From: a virus | Reading direction: 5' to 3' (one strand) | Virus record (IMG/VR): IMGVR_UViG_3300028595_000053 | Coordinates: 1-28,100 of that record | Length of the DNA stretch: 28,100 bases | In this document: positions 1-6,399 of the stretch, in pieces | Position numbering within the stretch: position 1 is the first letter of the stretch | Layout: each line of letters starts with the position of its first letter | Program-made: the position numbers and the translations under genes | The notes under the pieces: generated by a model | The model's database searches: none | Told to the model about the DNA's origin: nothing | What the model saw: the letters and a program-made list of their open reading frames with translations, nothing else

Positions 1-3
1 ATC

Positions 4-261
4 GTGCGCTGGGCGAAGATCGCCACGGCAGAAGTCCCGTGGGATGAATGGCGGGCCACTGATTGTGCGCTGTGCGGGCTGGCGCGGTTAAGGGGGTGCA
101 CGCGCACGCTACGTGTGGTGCCGTGTACTGTGTGCCCTGCCAACGGCGTATACGGTAGATGCGATGCTCTCTGGTGGGAATTGGATTGGGGGACTGATAG
201 CGAACGGGCCTGGGCCGTGCATGACTTTGCCGTGAGCCTGCTGTACCAGGAGGAGGAGTGA
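4..261 (+). CDS. small Cys-rich protein, unknown function (left end open)
   Basis: An 85-residue reading frame starts at GTG 4, but the frame is open to the window edge, so the true start may lie further left. It has six Cys: C21/C24, C32, C41/C44 and C53. Two are CxxC pairs, which suggests a metal-binding (probably zinc) knuckle. The C-terminal third is Trp-rich and acidic. The stop codon overlaps the ATG of the next gene by one base (TGATG), which indicates translational coupling. I do not recognise a family. Small Cys-rich proteins are common in phage accessory regions; here one opens a run of five short genes leading to the terminase. Confidence 0.6.
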   Translation: MRWAKIATAEVPWDEWRATDCALCGLARLRGCTRTLRVVPCTVCPANGVYGRCDALWWELDWGTDSERAWAVHDFAVSLLYQEEE

Positions 262-1070
262 TGGACGCTGAATCACAGAGCCACGAGATCACGCGAATAC
301 AGGCCGACTGCCCGCGCTGCAAGGCTCTGGAAACGGATATCGGCAAGAAGATCGAAGAGGCGGTAGGGTCTTATCGCTGCCAGTACACAATCGGCGAGGA
401 TGACGGCGGTGATGATGTTGCCTTGGTAGATGTGCTGACGCCGCCGGGTGAGTCAAGCATCAAGTTGGGCAGGCAAGAGTGCGAGTTGCTGGTAGATCAC
501 ATATACAACTCGCTGGTGCCTGCCTCGCTGGCCGAGCGCACGGACGGGGACGATCCCAACGATGTGATCCGGCGTCACCTCGCACGCGGTGGTTTTGGTG
601 ACCAACTAGCTAGGCATCCACTTGAGCAGGTGGTGGGGATGGCTATCAACGCCCTAGAGGCCGAGCGCCCGCGCTGCAAGGCGCTGGAGGAACGCTGCGC
701 GAAGCTGGAGGAAATATGGGATAGGATTTTGTCTGCGTATATGCGTTGTGACGGAGAGAGTAAGCTTGTGATGCAGGCTGTTGGAGACGCCCGTGCCGCG
801 CTGGCCGAGCGCGGTGCGGCAGTGGTGCCGAGTCGGTCTCTATTGCGTTATCAGCTGGAACGCGCACTAAAGAAGGTCGAGATGCTTGCCGACCGGAGCC
901 ACGCGCAGGAGACGCAGCTTGCCGAGGCGCAGGCGTTTTTGAACGTCGAGCGCGGGGAGCGCGAGGATCTTGCGGAGCTGCTGGAGCAACTGACGTTGGC
1001 AGTCGGCGCGCCGAATTTTGCGGAGGCGGTGCGGCTGGCGATTGCCGAGCGCGAGAAGGGCGGTGCATAA
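261..1070 (+). CDS. coiled-coil protein, unknown function
   Basis: This 269-residue acidic protein starts at ATG 261, preceded by the strong AGGAGGAG ribosome-binding sequence at 250-257. A GTG at 258 is in frame but too close to that site to be the start. The N-terminus has a CPRC pair (about residues 17-20) within a CxxCKALE pattern, and RCKALEERCAKLEE recurs near residue 140, so a short motif seems duplicated. The region from about 185 to the end is rich in Glu, Leu, Arg and Gln with heptad-like spacing, consistent with coiled coil. No catalytic motif is visible. It abuts the next gene directly (TAA then ATG). A structural or accessory phage role is inference only. Confidence 0.65.
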   Translation: MDAESQSHEITRIQADCPRCKALETDIGKKIEEAVGSYRCQYTIGEDDGGDDVALVDVLTPPGESSIKLGRQECELLVDHIYNSLVPASLAERTDGDDPNDVIRRHLARGGFGDQLARHPLEQVVGMAINALEAERPRCKALEERCAKLEEIWDRILSAYMRCDGESKLVMQAVGDARAALAERGAAVVPSRSLLRYQLERALKKVEMLADRSHAQETQLAEAQAFLNVERGEREDLAELLEQLTLAVGAPNFAEAVRLAIAEREKGGA

Positions 1071-1595
1071 ATGAATTTCCCGGGTGAAGCCGAAGCCATC
1101 CGCCGGGCAGTCGAGGTCGGCAAGGCCTACGGGTACGGCAATGTCATGGACCGCGTGGGCATGGCCTGGGCCCTGTCCCTGCTGGAGCAATACCCCGACT
1201 GGTCGGTGTCCACCGCGCTGCGCGGTGCACTTTTCGACGAAGAGCGCGCGCGGCGGGGCAGCAGGCTGGGCCGCGAAAAAGCAATGGCCTGGATGCGCGC
1301 CTATATTTTTGCCGACAATCCCGAAGGGCAACCAGGGCACCCGAGCGCGTCGCCGGCCCAGGACAACGACCTGCGCGCGCAGCTGGCCGAAGCTGAAGAC
1401 CTGGCGCGCCTGATTCTGCATTGCCTGACGCGCGACACGCCATTGGAAGCGGTCGGCGCAATCATCCGCGAAGCCAAGGCACGGCTGGAGCCCGACGGCC
1501 AGCCCAACCCCACGACCGAATCACCGGCCGAAGCCCGTCTGCGCCAGATGGCCCCGCATTGCCGCCTGGAGAAAACCAAGACGGGCGGTGCGTGA
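1071..1595 (+). CDS. hypothetical phage protein
   Basis: A 174-residue frame begins with ATG immediately after the TAA of the previous gene and ends in a TGA that overlaps the next ATG by one base. The N-terminal 90 residues look helical (RRAVEVGKAYGYGN, WALSLLEQYPDWS, REKAMAWMRAY). A Pro/Ser/Gln-rich linker follows at about 90-105, then an Ala/Glu/Leu-rich helical segment (about 105-140). No family is recognised. The tight coupling on both sides supports it being a real gene of the same operon. Confidence 0.6.
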   Translation: MNFPGEAEAIRRAVEVGKAYGYGNVMDRVGMAWALSLLEQYPDWSVSTALRGALFDEERARRGSRLGREKAMAWMRAYIFADNPEGQPGHPSASPAQDNDLRAQLAEAEDLARLILHCLTRDTPLEAVGAIIREAKARLEPDGQPNPTTESPAEARLRQMAPHCRLEKTKTGGA

Positions 1596-1804
1596 TGAGC
1601 ATGGGCTACATCCGAAGATACTATGGAGTTCCTGCGAAGCGCGGCGGCAGGGTTGCGTGGAAGACCAGCAAGGGGGTGCGTCACGGCACAATCACGCGGG
1701 CAACGGCCTACGTGTATGTGCGCTTCGACGGGGAGCGGCAATCCGTGCCGCTGCACCCGAGGGGAAATGGGCTGGAGTACGAGGCCGAGAAGAAGGAGGT
1801 CTGA
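1595..1804 (+). CDS. small basic protein, unknown function
   Basis: I chose ATG 1595 because it overlaps the preceding TGA by one base and starts a sensible protein of 69 residues; an upstream in-frame ATG at 1421 would overlap the previous gene heavily. The product is basic and predicted beta-rich: YIRRYYGVPAKRGGRVAW, then TITRATAYVYVRFDGERQSVPLHP. The alternating pattern resembles a small SH3-like or Tudor-like barrel, but that is a guess from pattern only. The stop overlaps the next ATG by one base. Confidence 0.6.
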   Translation: MSMGYIRRYYGVPAKRGGRVAWKTSKGVRHGTITRATAYVYVRFDGERQSVPLHPRGNGLEYEAEKKEV

Positions 1805-2115
1805 TGAGCTACGAAGAGTGCCGCCACGGCGTTATAGTGCGCATAGCTGGCGTGGAGACCGGCGAGCGTTGCCGGCTGTGCGAAATGCTCTCCACCGGAC
1901 CACACACGCGCAACTGGCCGCCGCTCAAACTCTGCTGCACCAACTGCGGCCTGGTGCTGGTGCCCACGGCGCATGACACCGGGGACGGGTGGGACCTGCA
2001 TCTCGGCGGTTGCCATTGCGAGAAGCCCGCCGAGTTGGTGCAGTTCGGGTGGCCCGAGGGCGTGGAGTCGCTGACGGCCGATGATCTGCGCGCGATGGGC
2101 TTCATCATCGTATGA
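1804..2115 (+). CDS. Cys-rich putative zinc-binding protein upstream of terminase
   Basis: A 103-residue protein starts at ATG 1804, preceded by a good AAGAAGGAGGT site and overlapping the upstream TGA. Cysteines sit at C6, C23/C26 (CRLC), C44/C45/C48 (CCTNC) and C70/C72 (CHC), with several His, so one or two zinc sites are likely. The C-terminus (LTADDLRAMGFIIV) is hydrophobic. It overlaps the terminase start by four bases (ATGA). The position directly before TerL is where a small terminase subunit often lies, but the sequence has no helix-turn-helix that I can see, so I do not call it TerS. Confidence 0.65.
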   Translation: MSYEECRHGVIVRIAGVETGERCRLCEMLSTGPHTRNWPPLKLCCTNCGLVLVPTAHDTGDGWDLHLGGCHCEKPAELVQFGWPEGVESLTADDLRAMGFIIV

Positions 2116-4139
2116 CCCCCTCCGCCCACTCCGCCCCTGCCGTTTGGGACGAGCAGGATCTCCGCGAGCGCGAGCGCTGGTACGAGCGCTGGGCTCGCGA
2201 GGCGCTCGAGCCCACGCCGGAGCTGTCGCTGGCCGAGTGGGCCGAGGACCACATCGAGATCCCCGAGGGCGAACCCATCCCCGGGCGGCTGGACCTGCGC
2301 TACTCGCCCTACATGCGCGGCATCCTGGACCTCTTCAGCAACCCTGACGTGAGCGAGGTCACGGTGGTGAAGTCCACGCAGGTGGGCTGGACGCTGATGA
2401 TCGTCGTGCTCGCGCTCTACACCAACACCTACCGGCGGGCGCGGGTATTGCTGGTGCAGCCCACCGATCCGGCTGCCAGGCGGTTCAACACCACGCGCCT
2501 GCAGCCGGTGCTGGACGCCTCGGCGAAGCTCGCGCACCTGTCGCCGAAGGGGCGGGGTCGCAGCGCCAGACAGGTGGACTACACGAACGGCGCGATGACG
2601 CGCTTCGCCGGCGCGGGCTCGCCGACCGACCTGGGCGAAATCTCGGTGCCGGTGGTCATCAACGACGAGTTCGAGAAGTACCCGCGCCACTCCGGGCCGG
2701 AGGGCGACCCGATCAAGCTTGGTGCCGAGCGCATGCGCTGGTGGCGCGACAAGTTGCACGTCAAGGGCACGACCCCCAGCGTCGAAAGCGGCTACAGCTT
2801 CCGCGAGATGAACTCCGCGCCCTGCCAGATGCGCTACTACGTGAAGTGTCCCTACTGCAGGACCGCCCAGGCGCTCTACTGGGACGGCGAGGCCGAGATC
2901 ATCACCCGCGAGGTCAAGGGCGAGGAGATCCACGTCAAGGTCCCCGGCCCGGCCGGGCGCATCAACTGGCCGAAGGACGAGCGTGGCCACGCCCTTCACA
3001 CCCCCGAGGAGATCGACGCGCAGGGCCTGGCCTGGTACGAGTGCGGCAAGTGCGAGCGGCACTGGAGCGAGCAGCAGAAGGACCGCATCATCGAGCGCGG
3101 CGAGTGGCGGGTGATCGGCGGCGGGCGCCCGCACGGCCACGTGGGCGTGCACCTCTGGGCGGTGCTGAGCTCGCAGCTCACCTTCTCGCGGATCGCCAGG
3201 GAGTGGCTGACCAGCGAAGGCCGCGCCGAGCTCGAGCAGAACTTCATGAACTCGTGGCTGGGCCGCAACTATCGCCAGAAGGGCGACCGGCCCACCTACG
3301 AGTTCATGGTCTCGCGCAAGAAGATCGGCCGGCTTTGCGGCCAGGTACCCGAGGGCGTGCGCTTCCTCACTGCGGGCATCGACGTTCATAAGGCCCTGCA
3401 GTACTGGATGGTGTGGGGCTGGGGCGCGGGCTTTACCGGGTGGCTCATCGACGCCGGGCGCGAGGACGTGGCCGCCAGCGGCGAGGAAGCCTGGCAGCGC
3501 GTCTACCGGGCCTGCACGCGCGACTACCCGGTGGTCACGGCCGACGGCGCGCTGGGCAGCCTGGCGGTAGGCGAGGGCGCGGGGATCGCGCTGATGGACT
3601 CCGGCTGGTACAAGCGCCAGGACAACGACCCCGACGAGAACGTGAACGAGGCCGAGGTCATCGAGCGCTGCGCCAGCTGGAACGACGCGCACGGCACGCG
3701 CCTCTTTCACCCGTCGAAGGGCGGATCGGTCCGCGCGCAGTTCCCGCCGTTGAAGTTCAGCGGTAAGACCTACGACGTCACGCGCACGGGCTACAAGCTC
3801 AAGCACCGGCTCGAGCTGCACGTCTTCAATCCCTGGTTCTTCAAGAAGGACTTCTACGCGCGGCTGGCGCGCCCCGGTGAAGTCGGGGGCCTCTGGCTGC
3901 CGGCGGACCTCCGCGAGATCTACATGCGCCAGATGATGGCGGAGGAGCGGGTCACGAAGCCCGACGGCACCGAGGACTTCGAGAAGCGCGGCGAGAACCA
4001 CGGTCTGGACTGCGCGGTGATGTGCCTGGCGGCGGCCTGGCGCTTCCGGCTGTACCTGGATGCCGGGCGGCCGGCGGCCGGCGGCGGCGGCAAGAGCACG
4101 CGGCTTTCGGACATCCAGCGCGCGCGGGAGCGGCGATAG
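2112..4139 (+). CDS. phage terminase large subunit, GpA family
   Basis: This 675-residue protein is the DNA-packaging motor: an ATPase that pumps DNA into the procapsid and a nuclease that cuts the concatemer. The N-terminal ATPase carries a Walker A-like KSTQVGWT (residues 87-94), the lambda-GpA style variant, and a Walker B-like VVINDEFEKYP with D185/E186. A zinc-ribbon insertion follows with C246/C249 and C311/C314. The C-terminal nuclease half shows GIDVHK (D424), TADGALGS (D478) and NHGLDCAVM (D633), fitting three metal-binding acids. Length matches the GpA family (about 640-700). The start overlaps the previous gene by four bases, and a gpW-like protein and a lambda-B-type portal follow, the order expected of lambda-like packaging modules. 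Confidence 0.95.
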   Translation: MTPSAHSAPAVWDEQDLRERERWYERWAREALEPTPELSLAEWAEDHIEIPEGEPIPGRLDLRYSPYMRGILDLFSNPDVSEVTVVKSTQVGWTLMIVVLALYTNTYRRARVLLVQPTDPAARRFNTTRLQPVLDASAKLAHLSPKGRGRSARQVDYTNGAMTRFAGAGSPTDLGEISVPVVINDEFEKYPRHSGPEGDPIKLGAERMRWWRDKLHVKGTTPSVESGYSFREMNSAPCQMRYYVKCPYCRTAQALYWDGEAEIITREVKGEEIHVKVPGPAGRINWPKDERGHALHTPEEIDAQGLAWYECGKCERHWSEQQKDRIIERGEWRVIGGGRPHGHVGVHLWAVLSSQLTFSRIAREWLTSEGRAELEQNFMNSWLGRNYRQKGDRPTYEFMVSRKKIGRLCGQVPEGVRFLTAGIDVHKALQYWMVWGWGAGFTGWLIDAGREDVAASGEEAWQRVYRACTRDYPVVTADGALGSLAVGEGAGIALMDSGWYKRQDNDPDENVNEAEVIERCASWNDAHGTRLFHPSKGGSVRAQFPPLKFSGKTYDVTRTGYKLKHRLELHVFNPWFFKKDFYARLARPGEVGGLWLPADLREIYMRQMMAEERVTKPDGTEDFEKRGENHGLDCAVMCLAAAWRFRLYLDAGRPAAGGGGKSTRLSDIQRARERR

Positions 4140-4448
4140 ATGGCCAAGAGCCTGCGGCTGTCGGATCTGCAGCGTGGTCCGGACGGCTCCCGCGTATGCC
4201 GGCGGTGCGGCTGCCGGCACATCGACGGCGGCAGGTGCCGGCATTGCGGCGCACCGGTGGTGCGCGGCGAAAAGCGGGGCGCGCCGGAGGAAGAGGGCGT
4301 GGGTATCGCCTGTCCGGGTTGCGGTGGGATGCGCACGGTGCCTATCCGCAAGCGCGCGATGCCAGGCCGGGTGATCCGCCGGCGGGAGTGCCTCAGCTGC
4401 GGACGGCGCTGGAACACCGTCGAAATGACCCGTGAGGACGAGGGTTAG
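4140..4448 (+). CDS. double zinc-ribbon protein with NrdR-like C-terminal ribbon
   Basis: A 102-residue basic protein abuts the terminase stop codon. It has two Cys clusters. The first is C20/C23/C25 with C33/C36. The second is CPGCGG (C58/C61) followed by RRRECLSCGRRWNT (C84/C87). The second resembles the zinc ribbon at the N-terminus of NrdR (CPxC...RRRRxCxxCxxRFTT) and, more loosely, Ogr/Delta-type phage activators. No ATP-cone follows, so it is not a full NrdR. A DNA-binding or regulatory role, or a terminase accessory role, is plausible from its place right after TerL, but is inference. Confidence 0.75.
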   Translation: MAKSLRLSDLQRGPDGSRVCRRCGCRHIDGGRCRHCGAPVVRGEKRGAPEEEGVGIACPGCGGMRTVPIRKRAMPGRVIRRRECLSCGRRWNTVEMTREDEG

Positions 4449-4545
4449 AGCTCGCCCAAGTGATATAAACCGCAGTATACTGCGCTTCGGCGCGATATAT
4501 TCCCGAACCGCTACAGAAGCCGGCCGAAACTGCCTATGTAGTAGC
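4449..4545 (+). promoter_or_regulatory. AT-richer intergenic region with palindrome and UUCG hairpin
   Basis: These 97 bases are one of the few non-coding stretches in the head region and are noticeably more AT-rich than their surroundings. They contain the perfect 14-base palindrome CGCAGTATACTGCG (4471-4484), then GCGC-TTCG-GCGC (4482-4493), a hairpin with the very stable C(UUCG)G loop, and two similar TGATATA / CGATATAT elements flanking them. TATACT at 4476-4481 is 5/6 to a -10 box, but no good -35 sits at the right distance. It could be an operator, a promoter or an RNA-processing hairpin between the terminase and portal units. Confidence 0.4.
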
Positions 4546-4791
4546 ATGGCAAAAACAGCGAGCGAGATGGTCACTCTCATCGACGAGGCCATCGAAGACA
4601 TCCTCGGCAGCAAGTACGAGCAGGTCAGCGTCAACGGCCGGTCGTTCACGAAGCACGACCTGGCCGACCTACGTTTGATGCGGGAGTACTACCAGCGCCA
4701 GGCGTTGGTTACGGCGACCACCACTCCGCGCGGGCTGCGCATCAGTCCCATCCATAACGGCGGCACGGTCCCCAAGACGGGGCAGAGCTGA
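4546..4791 (+). CDS. gpW-like head-tail joining protein
   Basis: I chose ATG 4546 (81 residues); an in-frame upstream ATG at 4432 would overlap the previous gene and read through the palindromic intergenic region. The product matches the gpW pattern: an N-terminal helix (residues about 5-20), a short strand pair around VSVNGRSFTKHDL, and a second helix LADLRLMREYYQRQ. GpW in lambda completes the head after packaging and sits between terminase and portal, exactly the position here. It overlaps the portal ATG by one base. The C-terminal tail (about residues 58-81) is longer than in gpW. Confidence 0.75.
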   Translation: MAKTASEMVTLIDEAIEDILGSKYEQVSVNGRSFTKHDLADLRLMREYYQRQALVTATTTPRGLRISPIHNGGTVPKTGQS

Positions 4792-6389
4792 TGCAGGTCA
4801 AGGCGATGCCTCTATCCGGTCCGATGCCCGTGCAGGCTGCCGCGCAGTCTCGGGGCATCATCCTCGACCAGTACGGCCGGCCGCTGCGCCTTTCGCGGGT
4901 GCGGCCAATGCGCCGCGCGCATGGCAGTTACGACGCCGCGCGCGACTCGAACCAGCTTGCCAACGTGTGGGCGCAGGCCACCGGGGCCAGCGGCGACGTG
5001 GTCGCTTCGCCGGGGGTGCGGGCCAAGCTCCGCAACCGTGCGGCGTACGAGCTGCGCAATAACTGCTACCTGCGCGCCCAGGTGGACACGCGCGCGATGT
5101 ACGTGGTCGGGCGTTGCCCCCGTCTGCAGCTGGATACCAACGAATTCGGCGGCAGCGAGGAGTACGACCGCACGAAGGAACGCAGCTGGCAGGACTGGGC
5201 CGACGAGGTCCGTTTGGGCGAGAAGCTCAAGCTGGCGGAGATCCTCGAGACGCAGGACGGCGAGGTCTTCCTGGCGATGGTAGTCAACCAGCGGCTGCGC
5301 AGCCCGGTCAAGCTGGACCTGATAGTCGTGGAGGCCGCGCGGGTCAGTGGCCAGGTCGACAAGCTTCGCCGGCGCCACTACTACGACGGCATCGAGTACG
5401 ACGAACTGGGCAACCCGCTCAACTACGACATCCTCGACGAGCACCCCGGCGGGTCGAACTCGATCACCACATACCAGGGCCTGGCGCTGGGCTCGTATAC
5501 GTCGAAGCCCGCGGACGAGATTATCCACCGCTTCCGTCCGCTGCGCGCGCAGCGCCGCGGGGTGAGCGAGATCCAGCCCGCACTGCCGCTCGGCGCGCAG
5601 CTCCGGCGGCTGACTCTGGCAGTGCTTACCGCCGCCGAGAACGTGGCCGCCTTCTCGTGGATCGTCTACAGCGATCACCCGGGCGCCGAGCCGGTGACTA
5701 TCGATCCGCTGGACGTCATCGACCTGGAATACGGATCGGGGCTGACCATGCCGGCCGGCTGGAAGATGCAGCAGATGCAGGCCCAGCAGCCGGCGGCCAC
5801 GTACCGCGAGTTCAAGCGCGAGATCCTGAACGAGATGGGCCGCTGCCTGTACGAGCCTGCCAACATCGCCCTGGGCGACAGCAGCGGCTACAACTACAGT
5901 TCCGGCCGCCTGGACCACCAGGCATTTTTCAAGTGGATCGAGTGCGCGCAGTACCAGCTGGGTCTGGACTGCACCACCGTCTACGCGCGCTGGAACGACT
6001 TCTACCAGTTCACGCCAGGGGCCCTGGTCTGGAACAAGTGGCGCCCCGGCGCCACCGAGCCTCACACCTGGCACTTCGACGGCATCGAGCACGTCGACCC
6101 CTACAAAGAGGCGGTCGCGCAGCAGGTGCGCCTGGCCAGCCTGACCACCAACCTCTCGCGCGAGTGGGCCCGCCAGGGCCTCAGCGCCGAGCAGGGGCTG
6201 CGTCGCCTGGCCAGGGACTACGACCTGGTGCGCGAGCTCAAACTCAGCGCGCCGGCCGGCGCCACCAACGGCGAGGGTTCGATACAGGCCGCGGGCTGGT
6301 TGATGGCTGACCGGGTGGCCGAGGCGGTCGCCGAGCAGGTGGACCCCGCGGCCATCGCCGAAGCACTGGCCGCGATGAATTCGAGATGA
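4791..6389 (+). CDS. phage portal protein, lambda gpB family
   Basis: This 532-residue protein forms the dodecameric ring at the special capsid vertex through which DNA enters and leaves. The N-terminal segment SYDAARDSNQLANVW followed by SPGVRAKLRNRAAYELRNN and YVVGRCPRLQL is the signature of lambda-type portals. The middle keeps EIIHRFRPLRAQRRGVSEIQPALP, the stem-clip region motif (lambda-like RxGQxRGxS...LAP). ALGDSSGYNYSSGRLDHQAFFKWIE near residue 365 is also typical. Length is normal for the family (about 480-550). It starts one base into the gpW-like stop codon. Confidence 0.93.
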   Translation: MQVKAMPLSGPMPVQAAAQSRGIILDQYGRPLRLSRVRPMRRAHGSYDAARDSNQLANVWAQATGASGDVVASPGVRAKLRNRAAYELRNNCYLRAQVDTRAMYVVGRCPRLQLDTNEFGGSEEYDRTKERSWQDWADEVRLGEKLKLAEILETQDGEVFLAMVVNQRLRSPVKLDLIVVEAARVSGQVDKLRRRHYYDGIEYDELGNPLNYDILDEHPGGSNSITTYQGLALGSYTSKPADEIIHRFRPLRAQRRGVSEIQPALPLGAQLRRLTLAVLTAAENVAAFSWIVYSDHPGAEPVTIDPLDVIDLEYGSGLTMPAGWKMQQMQAQQPAATYREFKREILNEMGRCLYEPANIALGDSSGYNYSSGRLDHQAFFKWIECAQYQLGLDCTTVYARWNDFYQFTPGALVWNKWRPGATEPHTWHFDGIEHVDPYKEAVAQQVRLASLTTNLSREWARQGLSAEQGLRRLARDYDLVRELKLSAPAGATNGEGSIQAAGWLMADRVAEAVAEQVDPAAIAEALAAMNSR

Positions 6390-6399
6390 GGAGCTTCTG

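Noticed and set aside
1804-2115. Small terminase subunit
   Set aside because: The position fits but the protein is a Cys-cluster protein with no visible helix-turn-helix, so the name is not justified.
1809-4649. 946-residue open frame on the minus strand opposite the terminase
   Set aside because: It lies wholly antisense to the clearly recognised TerL and is low-complexity Ala/Arg/Leu/Val/His, as expected from codon-position bias in GC-rich DNA.
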